Of a stretch of 64,000 nucleotides of DNA, positions 32,225 to 44,200 are shown piece after piece. The translations under genes and the position numbers were made by a program. The notes below the pieces were generated by a model. That model saw only the letters and a list, made by a program, of their open reading frames with translations. It ran no database searches and was not told the origin of the DNA. The number at the start of each line of letters is the position of its first letter. Within the stretch, counting starts at the first letter, position 1. Source of the stretch: Anarhynchus alexandrinus (Eukaryota > Chordata > Aves > Charadriiformes > Charadriidae); NCBI GenBank assembly GCA_008711295.1, contig VUYV01000061.1:2021731-2085730 (forward strand), read 5' to 3'.

Positions 32225-35200
32225 CTGGAAGGGAGGTGAGAGATCAGGCCTCTGGCACCAGTTGGGGCTGGGGGCCAGTAGTTGGGACCCCCTCCACAAG
32301 GGGGTCAAACCTCTCCGCTGCCCTTTGGCACTGTGTGCCTTCACGTTGCCCTGAGACACGGATCCACGTGTCCCCTGGTGCAAAGGGAGGGCACGGTGCG
32401 TGGGAGCTGGGGCCAGATGGCATCAGAGAGGGGATGGGGCTGAGAGGTGGGGTGCAGGTGGGGCCAGACCCTGGATCTGGGGTGGGCAAGGGAGCAATCG
32501 GGATGGGGTTGTGCTGGATGAAGGGGGCCTCAGCCCGCCCCCCACTCCCCAGCAAGGGGTGGTCATGCTCACCGTTGGCTCTGAGTGCGCTCAGCAGGCA
32601 GATGGCCAGGCTGCGGCTGGCCCCCACGTCCAGCACGTNGTGCCCAGGTCTCGGGGGTACTTGTGCCGTACGGCCGGCAGCCAGCTGCTGTCTCGCTGTT
32701 GCAGGAAGCCTTCAGCGCAGAGCGCTCCGGCTGCGTAGCCGCAGGGACCACCCTCATCCTCCAGCACAAAGGTGTACTCGGGGCTCAGGCTGAGGAAGCT
32801 GCCCAGCAGCCTGACAGCCAGAGCAGGAGCACTGCTGAGCTGCTGCCCTGAGCCCAGCCTGCCCCAGGGAAAGCTCACACCAGCCAACCTCCACCTTCTC
32901 GCCCCAGCAGGACAACATCCCTGCACCCACCGGTCCATCCCTTTGATACCCCCTCCAGCCAAAGCCCTCAGCCTCCTGGCCCCNTTGGCTCTGAGTGCGC
33001 TCAGCAGGCAGATGGCCAGGCTGCGGCTGGCCCCCACGTCCAGCACGTGGGGGGCCGTCCCCAGCTGCACCAGGGAGGGGAAGCGCCGCAGCACAGGCAG
33101 GGGCACAGCCGGTGGCTCTGCGTGGAAGAAGAGCAGTGCTTCCTCCAGGGCATCCTGCAGGCGACAAACACAAGTGAGGAAACACCCTCCATCCCATCCC
33201 TCCCCCCCCNCAGCAGCCTGACAGCCAGAGCAGGAGCACTGCTGAGCTGCTGCCCTGAGCCCAGCCTGCCCCAGGGAAAGCTCACACCAGCCAACCTCCA
33301 CCTTCTCGCCCCAGCAGGACAACATCCCTGCACCCACCGGTCCATCCCTTTGATACCCCCTCCAGCCAAAGCCCTCAGCCTCCTGGCCCCCTCCTGCAAG
33401 GTGAGGCCATGGCCAGCCGTGGTGCAGGCAGAGCTGGTCCCCGCAGGGATGCGAGGAGATGCCCCTGCCTCACACCACGGCCCTGCGTCGCCCTGCTCAT
33501 GGCCGGGCTCAGCACACGCCTGGCAAGAGGGAGCCCCAGAGGAACCACGTCTCACCTGTCACCGAGGAGATCGGGGTGGGCCGCAAGGATCTCTGCGATT
33601 TTGGGGTCGCAGTCCAAACTCTCCCGGCACATTCGGTAAAGCTCTCCCTGGAAGACGCCCAGACCCACCTCAGCCCTGGCTCTGCCTGCCCTGCCCAATC
33701 CCTGCCCCACTGCTGCCCCCTCGGCTGCCTGCCACCCCCGCCACCGGCCCTGCCGCAGCATGGTGTACCAGCAGCTGCCCCAGTTGACCATAAAGACAGA
33801 CTGGAAGTGGGGCTGTGGCTTCCAGCGCATCCCGGCCAGGGGAAGGCATGAAGGTATGTGGTTCAGCCATCCAAGGGCGCTGGCCTCTGCGCCAAGTGAT
33901 GCGCCGTGCACCACCTTCCGCTGGCCTCTGAGGCTCATCGCCACAGCACAGCAACACTTCAAACTGAGAAATTGCCATTCCGGTCAGGCATCCCAGAGCA
34001 GCAGCAGCTGAGGAAACGCCGCTCAGCCCCAGGACGGAGCATGCTCTGAGCAGCCAGAGCGGCAGCGAAACAAATACTGAATCTCAAGTCTCCACAGAGC
34101 ATGTGCAAAGTGGGACATCTCAAAATTTCCTCCCTCTTGGTCAGATTTGAGTTTGCTGCTGCTCACAGGATCAGCGAAAAGAACCTCCCGATAAAAGCTT
34201 TGCTTCTCAAAGGAAAGGCCGCCCTGCTCGCTGGTGGACAAGGGCAGCACAGCGCCCTTCTGAGCGCCGTCCCCGCAACGGGCTGAAGTGCTGAGCTGGA
34301 TTTTTCTCTGGAAGTTTCACTGGACGCAGACATCCAGCTTGTTAAAGTTTAGCCTGAGCAGATGAAATCTGACAAGAGGCAGTCGAAAACAAGCTCTTGC
34401 AATGGGAATTGCTGGCAGCCGCAGCCTGACATTACAATCTGCTCTCATGTGCTTGCAACTCCTCCTCTGCTATTTACAGGCGCTGCAGCTGCGCGTTGCC
34501 GGGTACTGTATTTAGCAGGGATGCGCCGTTGTGTCCATGATGGCTGGATTTGCAGCGTTAGCACTTCCTTTAGCTTGGAGAGGGCAGCGGGGTGAGGGAG
34601 CGGGGTGTTCGCCGCAGGCTGTGTGTTACATAGGGAATCCAGGGCTCTGCTGGATTTGGCAGCAGTTTAACTTGTGTGTCCACCCACCTCCAAATTCTCT
34701 CTTTCCCTCCCCATCCCACCAAACTGCTGGGATGTCAAACAAAGCGGTGTGGGCAAGCAGGCAGACAGAGGCTGCTGCCTCTCTAGTGGGGAATCATTCT
34801 GTAAACTGGATGAGTTTTGAACAAGGGAGTGATTTGGAGATGAACCTCAACACGCTCAGGCAGTGCCCTGAGCTGCAGACTGATGAAGGTTGCAGGAGGT
34901 CGCCATCCAGACTTGTCCTGTTCTGCATCTTTCCCAGCACCTGCTCGCGGCCACCGCTGGAGATCAGCGCTGGGGGTGCTCCGGAGATCGCCCTCGCAGC
35001 CTGGCGACCCCAAGTCTCTGCCAGTTTCCCTGTGGCTGTGCCTGCCGCTCACTTCTGAGCCGGGTCTCCCTCCCCTGCCGCTGGCTGCCAGGAGGGGCTC
35101 TGCCCAGGCACTTGTTGCAGGGGGGCAGGTGATGGTCTTTGCCGAGGCCGCTGGCCACAACACCCGCTGTCCATCCCAGGGGGCTCACATGCTGCTGGAC

Positions 35201-38200
35201 ACAGCCCCAGGTGACCTGCCCCAGGCTGGCCTGCTCTTACCAGGGGCTGGACCTCAGAGGTCCCCTCCAACCTGCATCACCCTGCGCTGTGAGCTCAGCC
35301 CCGGGGTCAGCAGCAGACGAGCACGTAACTCGTTAGCACACGTACAACACAGGCCATGCAAAGGGGAGCTCCGGCCTGAGCGGAGCGCGTCACCCCTTCG
35401 GGCCGCGGCTCTCACCTTGTCCAGGGGCAGCAGCGGGCGCAGGAGGTACAGCTGGCTGGACGGGAAGAGCGGAGGTGGGTGGTAGAAGAGGTCATAGCTG
35501 TTCCCCACGGGCAGCAGTGCCTGGAAGAGATATGTTCCATCAAGGAGCAGGTTGTCCTGGCTCCAAACCTTGTCCTGGAGGGAGCAGGAGGAGGGTCCCT
35601 CCGAGGCACCCTAAACCGCGGGAGCTGCAGCCAAGGTGCAGAGGCCCGGGGCAGCTCTGCCTTCCCAAGCTTGCAGCAATCCAACGGCAGGGCCAGGAAC
35701 AGCAGCTGGGATCCTGGCTTCCCAACAGCTCCTTCAGCCCCCACAGATATGGGCATGCTCTCACCTGCAGCTCTCCAAAGAGGCCCCCACGACGTGCCCA
35801 GGGTTCAGCGTCCCCCCCCAGCAGCATTGGGGCAGTGATGCTCTGGCACCCTGGAGGCAGCAGGAGACAGACACATGCGAGGTGAACAAAAACCTGCTGG
35901 GCCAGGGGGAGATCAGCCTCCGCCGCACAGCCACATCACAATCGCACTGGTCACAGCTCCAAGGATCTGCCCCCACAGCCGTGCAGCCCAAGCACAGGAC
36001 CTCGCCTGGGCTTGGGGGGCCAGCCCCATGCATTGGGGTAGCAGCACACCCTCCACAACAGGGCTTGAAGTGGGGGAATAGGGAAAGGTATGATCTTGCC
36101 TCCATGAAAGGTGTAAGGTAAAGACAAAGCTCCTGACTACAGCTGGGAAGCTGCAGCCTGACATGGAGAGCAGCGCCTGTGCCTGTGACAACTTGCCCCG
36201 CATGCAGCTCCTTCCCTGTGGAAGTGGTTCAAGGCACACGGCTGCGTCCCACACTGGACTTGGAGACCTTCTCAGGTTGTCATCTGGTAACACTTCATGG
36301 TTACAGAGGTCACAAGGCCCACAGAGCAACCGAGGAACCCTAAACCAGAGGAACGGGGCCTCCCAAAGTGATGCACAGGCATTCAAAATCCAACCTCACC
36401 TCTGTCATCCAGGGCATTACTGCTCCCAATGGCCCATGGAACCCTTTTACCAGAAAGGTCCTTGGATTAAAAGGGCTGAGGAACCATGCCCTAGAAATAG
36501 GCATTCCCTCTGGACTGCGAGAGATGGTGAAGAGCTGCTCCGATGACTGCCCTGTCCCCAGCACCAGCGCCCCATTGTGCCTCAGTGTGTCAGAGCACGC
36601 AGGGCTGCCACACTTCCCATGGCCATTCCCGCTCTGCTCGGCGGGCAGGGCATGGGAAAGGGCAGCCTGATGGCCAGTGCTGGCTGCTGCTGTGGGGCTG
36701 GAGGTGACAGAGGGCAGCAGCCAGTGCCCCACCACCCAGGTGGGTGCTCCAGGGCAGCACTGGTACTTACAGCCAAAGCAGCTTCCCCAGGTGCCCTTGG
36801 GGTCAGGGTCGCAGAGGAGATGGCCATCTGCAAGGGAGGTGAGGTGGTGAGCACGGGTCAGTGGTGGGGAAGGTGTCAAGGGGAGGTGTGCTCCCAGGAG
36901 AGACCCTGGCACCCCTGGCTGGACACAGGGACCCCAGACCTCTGGGAGGGGGTCCCATACACCTTCACCTCTTTAGGGGCAGAAACAGTGCAGAAACCAC
37001 AGAACAAGCTTCAGATGCCCTGGGTATGCCACAGCGCCCCGGGGGCCCTGTACTTCAACATGCCTGGATTTGGCCAGGGCAAAATATGAATATGAGCTAT
37101 GGGGCCACAGGGCCTGGCTCAGGGCTGGCATCAGCCACGTACCCAGCCAAAAGATGAAGGCACTGGCGGCCAGCAGCATGTTGCGGATGTCCCAGAGGTA
37201 GGGGTGGAGGTCGTAGAGCAGTGCCCGTCCAGCGCTGCTGACGAAGCGGCTGTGCAGGCGGCACGTCTGAGCGCAGAGCAGCTGGAAGGACTGGGCTCGG
37301 CCACGCCACCGCGTGCCCTGTGGACGGACCATGTGTCAGCGCAACTGTGACAGGCACCATCCCGCAGCAGCGTCTGGACCAGTCTTACCCCACAGGCATC
37401 AGATGCCGTGGCCGGGACCCCCACGCTGAGGCTGTTTGCCCGGAGCCACCGAAAGTGCTCCAGGAGATGCTGTGCCTGTGGCCCGTGATGGTAGGGCAGA
37501 TAGAAGAGCTCCACCAGCATCCGCACCTCCTCCAGAGTCAGCGGTGCTGTGGAGTTGGACCTGGCCTCCTTGAGGGTCAGCAGTGCCGTAGGGACAGACC
37601 CAGCCTTCTCTGGAGTCAGCAGTGCTGTGGGGCTGGACCTGGCCTCCTCTGGGGTCACCGGTGTGGGGCTGGACCTAGCCTTCTCTGGGGTCACCAGTGC
37701 TGTGGGGCTGGACCTGGACTCCTCTGGGGTTACTGGAGCTGTGGGGCTGGACCTGGCCTCCTCTGGAGTTAGTGGTGCTGTGGGGCTGGACCTGGCTTCC
37801 TCTGGCATCACCGGTGTGGGGTTGGACCTGACCTCCTCTGGGGTCACCAGTGCTGTGGGGCTGGACCTGGCCTCCTCTGGGGTTACTGGAGCTATGGGGT
37901 TGGAACTGGCCTCCTTGAGGGTCAGTGGTACCATGGGGTCAGACCCAGCCTCCTCTGGGGTCAATGTTGCCACGGGGCCAGGGCTAGCACCAACCTCACC
38001 AGTGAGCAGTGCTGAGGGGCCAGGGCTGGTGCCAACCCCATCAGTGAGTGGTGCTGGGGGGCCAGGGCTGGCACCAGCCTCAGGTCCTGGGGGTGTCTGG
38101 GGCATGTCAGCCCTGGTGGCCTCAGGCTGGGTACTGCTGGAGCGCTGGGGGGGGCTGTCACCCCCTGTCCTGGCATCACTGGTGAGTAGGGGAAGGTTCT

Positions 38201-41200
38201 GGCTGGTGTTGGCCCCATTACTGCAGCACATCACGGTACCTGGGCTGTGGAGGGTCTCAGTAGCCACCGGGGTTCCTGTGTACTGGGCAGTCCCAGCTGT
38301 GCTGGGCAGAGCAGAGGAGGACTCACAGCTTGCTCTGCTCCCTGTGGTGAGCTGGTCCCCATCCCCTGCGGGGCTTTGCTGACCGCTGGCAGAGGTCCTG
38401 CTCCCACTGCCCTTCTCGGACTCCGAAGTCACCTTCATCCTTCCCTCCCCTGGTGCCACGCCGCGGGGCTCAGGGCCATGCTGGTCTGCCCCACTGGGAA
38501 CAGAGTCATGGGGCTGGGGGTCGGGCATGACCTCCTGAACTCCTGCTATGCCGGGCTGCAGCCTCGTTCCTCCCTTGAGGCTGATGCTGGGGTGTCCTTG
38601 GGTCCTTCCTCCTGGCAGAAAGGAGCAAGGGGGCAGCGCCTCTGGCACCTGCATGGAAACTGCTGCCCATGGGGCAGGACAGCCCTGGAGTGGCTGTGCC
38701 AGGAAGCTCCATTTCTGAGCTGTCAGGGACCGGAGTACTGTACTCTGGAGTTTGGGCCTCCGTGGCTGGTGAGGCCAGAGGCAAACAGTGCCAATCTCCA
38801 AGCATGCACCTGGCTGAACTCCCTCTTCCAGAGCCATACCATGGCCCAGGCTCCCACACTGCCAGCCGAGGAGATCCCCTCTGGGATGCAGGCAAGGCAG
38901 GAGCACCCGTGGGGCAGCATGGTGCAATGGACACCCATACCTGCCCACCATGATACACAGAGACCCCGCTGCAGCACCAGCCAGAGCGCCCCATCCAAAG
39001 GGGCAGGGCATGGGGCTCACCCCACCGATCTCCCAGCAGAGCTGGTCCAGCGCTCCTGGGGAGGGGGGTGAGGGATGCTGCATGGGGTGAGGGATGCTGC
39101 ACGGTGTGAGTTCATACCTGGCTCCAAGGCCTGCCGGTTTATCTCGGCCACCCAGTCAAGCAGTGCCAGCTCCAAGGCCTCCTGGGGGCTGTAGCTGCCC
39201 TCCTGTGGGTCTTGGCTGTCCCCTGGAGCTGCCGCAGTCTCCATCCCTAAGGAACTGGAGCTCATCAGCCTGGGCAGCCCCACTCTTTGCTTGATGGAGC
39301 TATCCCGTGCCACACTGAGGGTGGGCAGACTCCCCTCCCTGCCCCAAGGAGATGCCCCCAGGATGGATCCCATGCCCCAGGACGTCGGGTGGTGCCCAGG
39401 GAGGTGAGACACCTCACCCAGGCTGCCATGCATGAAAGCCTACAGGGTCATGGCAAAGACGGGCAGCAATGGCCAGGGCCCTGCCCCGGGTGCACAAGCT
39501 CACTGCCAGCGCTGGGGCCCCACGTACAGAGCTGCCTGGGGTGCGGGGGACAGGTACCTGTGTGATCAGGGTGGGCACAGCTCCCCAGCTCACTCTGAAA
39601 CCAGCTGCCCAATGTGTGTATGGGGATGAAGTTGGCCTGGAGCTCGCAGTTGGGGTTGAGGAGCAGTCCATGGAGCTTGGCCATGAGGCCAGGGGCACGT
39701 CCCGTGTAGGGGCCCAGGAAGACACGTCTGCAGTCATAGTCGTTGGCATACAGGTTGTCCCAGATGACAGGGCGGCGCCGCAGGACACCCTCCACCTCCT
39801 CCAGCAGTGTGGCTGAGAGCTCCTGTGATACCACCTTTGGTCCTGGAGCATCACGGCACAGACACGCGTGGAGCAGCAGGCAGTGCCGTCCATCGCGCAC
39901 ACTCACAACAGGGACATGAACGTCTGGGCACTGAGCGTGCACATGAGGGTCAAGTCACCCCCACCCCCCCCCCCCCCCCCCNGGGCTGCACAGCCCTACA
40001 GAGCCAGGCCAGGCGCTCACCTGTCCAGATGACACCGATCTCTGGGAGCAGCTCCTGGCCGAGGGTCAGCAAGTAGCAGGACTTGCTGGGGCTGGGAGAG
40101 CACAGAGAGCTGCAGTACTCTGGGGAGAGAGCACAGAGCATCCCTTGAGGGGCAGAGAGACTGGGAGAGCAGAGGCTGCCTGGGATCAATGGATAGGGGC
40201 TGGGGAGATACACAGTGCAGGGAATAGAGCATGCACTGCAGCCGAGTCCTGTACTGGTCCCGACATCTCCAGGACTCCTGCAGGAGCATGAGGGGGCTGG
40301 GGGGAGCCATGGAGGCTGTCAGGACAGTCAGCTCTCAGCGGACACAGGTGCTGGGTGCAGCCAGCCGAAGGGCACCTCGGTCTGCTGTGGGGTACCGTGG
40401 CTGGCCAAGCACCCGGCTCCCAGGGATGGGGTGGCTGGGGCTGCCCGGCTGCAGCTGGTACCTGTAGGGCAGAAGAGGAAGACGGAGGGTTGACCCAGCT
40501 CCTGGTACACCTCGTTGGCCACAGACGCCTGAGCCTGCGCCAGGGAGGGGAAGACGTCTCTGTCAGCCTGGCACATGCAGGGGTCGATGTCGTCGAAGAG
40601 CAGCGCGAAGGAGCGGCACCCCATGGCAGCCACCTGCGGGCATGGGCACGGGCTGCTAGGATCCCTGGGCAGCAGAGAGAAAGGAGGCAGCAAGCCCAAG
40701 ACGAGCCCCTGCCGCCTGGGCCCCGTAAGGACAGCAGAGGTCTGGGGTTCCTGGACAGATGGGGCGGGCAGAGCAGCCCTCACCGTGTCCCCCATGCCTG
40801 CCCAGGGGATGCCACGCACAGCCCCATGGCCACAGCCAACCTCGCTCCAAGCCCATAGGGCAAACCCACTGTGCCGGAGGCTCTTTACCCTCCCTGGGGA
40901 CCGCAGGCTCAGCACCAGCCTGCACCGGCCTCTGGTGCCGCCCAGCAAGTTCTGGGGCTTGGCTGGTCCCTCTCCTGTCCCCAGCGCTGCCCGCTAGCAG
41001 TCAGGCATCCACGGAGCCCTCGTCTCTCTCTCTGCCACCGGGCACCCCACAGGGCTGCTCCCTGATGGGGGTTTACAGCCCCACACCAGCCTTTGGGGTG
41101 GACATGGGGCCCACCCACAAGCATGCGTGCCCCTCGCCTGGGGGTGGTGGGATGAAGGAATGGCCCACGGTACCTGCCTGAGTTTTTGCTGCAGCAGGAG

Positions 41201-44200
41201 CCGATCCCCGGCACTTGAAAACACCATGTCCTGGCCAGCAGAAATGGCGAAAATGAACTCCACACCCTGCTCTTGGGCAGCTTCGATGAGAGACCGCATG
41301 CGGGCTGGGGACAAAGCAGAAGGGGTGCTGTGAGCGCTGGGAGGCAAGGGATGGTGGGAGACAAGGGATGGAGGGAGAGGGAACCACAGTGGCCTGAAAG
41401 GAAGGAGCTGAGGGCATCGGGACGCATGAGAGAGCATCTGGAGGGGAGACACCCAGGGGAGACAGTTCCCAGTCCCTTGGGACACAGAGGGCTCTCCACA
41501 GGGGTCTGTGGGCCCTGGCACATTAGAGCATGTTGCCAGAGACCCACGTGTGGAGCTCCCCATGCTGGGTGGGCTCCAAGGTGATTCCATGTGATGGGCA
41601 GGGTCTGAGGAGGGTCCTTGTACAGGGCAGCATCTGGGGGTCTCCTTGCACTAGGCAGGGCCTGTGGGGCTGCCTGAAATGGGCAGGTTCCTGGCGGCAA
41701 GAGCAGTAACAGCCAGTCTGACCCTGGCTGAGATGCAGACCATGCTTCACCCTTGAGGACCCGGGACGCCTGCAGCCCACCCGTGCTGGGGCCCAGCAGA
41801 GCCGCTACCTGCCTCATGTTCTGTGTAGGGCTCTCGCCAGAGCAGTCGGTGCTTCAGCTCATCCTTGGGCGCGTACATGTAGCAGTTCAGCCCCCAGCGT
41901 TTCAGCCTGTGCAGCAAGGAGAAGGGGTCACCCGAGGCTCCAGATGGGCTCTTTGCAAAGAGCCATCCGGGCAGTTGCCAGCCCGCAACACCAAGAGCTG
42001 CTTTGGCACATGGCTCCCTCTCCTCCCCCAGAGCTGCACCATGTCCTGCAGGCTTCCAGCCTCTTCTCACACAGAGCCCCTCAGAGTGTGGAGCCACAGC
42101 TCTGCCCCTGCACAGGGAGTCCTGCCCTGCCTACTTTTGACGGCCACACGGAGACATAAATTTCACCCGGTGCTCCCAGTGCTGAGCCCAATGATTTGTG
42201 TTGTTTAGGGGCCTCCAGAAAGACAGTGCATCTGGATGAGAAAGTCTCAGAGACCGGCAGGACATTGCCTCCTGGGAGCTGGGTTGAGTTAACACCCTTG
42301 CTGTGGAAAAAGCGGGTGGGAAGGACCAGCTTAGCCTAAAGAGCCTGTTTTAACCACTTGGCAAAGTCCTGTGATGATGAAAAGCTCAATGTCCTAAGGA
42401 ATGGAAGACGGGCGAATGGCCAGAGCAGCCTCTGGGGGAGGAAGGGGGAATCCTTTGGGGAAACTGAGAACAAAATGGCCAACAAGAGAGAGGATGGGGC
42501 TGGAGCCGATGGAGGGAGAAGCTCAGCGGTCTTCTGCTCCATGCGGCCCCCTGAGGGTGCAGGCGTCCCCAGCCCTGGAGTCCAGCTGTGGGGCTCCATC
42601 AGGCCAAACCACCCCTGCAGCTTTGCAGCACCTCTTTCAGGGCTTGCAGTGAGACCTGTGAAAGCACTTAGCACCTTGTGGTTGGTGTGGGTTTCTTTTC
42701 CCTTTCTCACCAGCTATGCTTCTAATTGTGCAATCAAGAACCAAGCTTGTTTGTAGCCCAACCACACAGGCTGCAAGGTTGCCTGTTGTGACAAGTGACT
42801 CTGGATGAAGCAGGTCCAGCAGGAGCAGGACCAGTGGAGGCACCCTGGAGAGCTGGCACCTCACCGCTCCCCCAACCTCAGTGTCCAGGAGTGGGGTGCA
42901 CCTGCCAAGCACAGTCTGGCCTGGGGGACTCAGCCCGGGGTACCATGGCAAACTTGCCCGGGGTACCACGCACACCCAGGGAGCCCTCACTACTGCAGAT
43001 CCCCTCATGTCATCTCCTTGAAAAGCTCATGTCCTGTCTCCAGGATGGCCTGACTCCAGCAACAGTCCCAGCTGTACCATTCCCAGATCATGCCTTGATC
43101 ATTTGAACAGGTCAAGACCTTCAAAGCTATCACTCTGCAATGGTTTTTGCAGCTACTGGGTCTCACTGGGGCTCTCTTGCACTCTTGCACTCTTTTTCTC
43201 TCTCTTCTCCAGTGAGACACCAGCATCGGACACAGGCTGCAGCCTCCTCACAGCTGCTGGGCTGTCCCTTGCCTGCCCTGGTCTCCCTTACCCCACACTG
43301 TGGTCAGACATACCCTGCTATTACCTGCACAGCTCGTGCACAAACGCCTTTTTCTTGGGCTGTGTTAGGTGGCATTTCAATGGAAGGGGGCCCAGAGGAG
43401 GCTGTGTGTTTGCCGCTGGGATGATGTGTGTGCCACATGCCACCGTGGTGTGACACAGACCTCCAGAGGCAGCTCTGAGGCAGCTGCTGTGCACACCCTG
43501 ACATCGAGGCTCACAGACCAGCTCCAAAGAGCCTGTACCCCTCTCTGTTGCACCCATTTAATGTGGGGTCCAGTACTGCCACTGTAACTAGGATTTACCA
43601 AGGTGCAGCATCTGGCATCAGCAGTAACTCTGCTTTAACTGAAGTCCTTTTACAAGGAATTAACAAGCTGCTGGCATTAGAATCACACAATGGTTTGGAT
43701 TGGAAGGGACCTTTAATGATCATTCAGTCCAAACCCCTGCCACATCTTTCACTAGATCATGTTGCTCAACCTGGTCCAACCTGACCTTGAACACTTCCAG
43801 GGTTGGGGCATCCACAGCTTCTCTGGGCAACCTGTTCCAGTGTCTCACTACCCTCACAGTAAAGAATTTCTTCCTTATGTCCAATCTAAATCGACTTTCC
43901 ATTACCCCTTGTCCTGTCACTACAGGACCTGGTAAAAAGTTTGTCCCCATCTTTCTTTATAAGCCCCCTTTACGTATTAAAAGGTGACTATAAAGTCTCC
44001 CCGGAGCCTTCTCTTCTCCAGGCTGAACAACCCCAACTCTCTCAGCCTGTCTTCAAAGGAGAGGTGTTCCAGCCCTTGAATCATTTTTGTGGCTCTCCTC
44101 TGGACCCACTCCAACAGGTCCATGTCTTTCCTGCGCTGAGGACCCCAGAGCTGGATGCAGTACTCAGGTGGGGTCTCACGAGAGTGGAGTAGAGGGGCAG

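Noticed and set aside
37131..39083. Coding use of the whole 650-codon minus-strand frame
   Set aside because: A strong acceptor at 38612 and the phase of the preceding exon show that only 38611-37389 is exon 9. The part before is intron and the part after 37389 is intron then exon 10 in another frame.
39118..39433. Longer version of OGA-like exon 8 starting near 39430
   Set aside because: The frame is open, but the AG sites there do not give the needed phase from exon 7. The start at 39246 does, though this remains uncertain.
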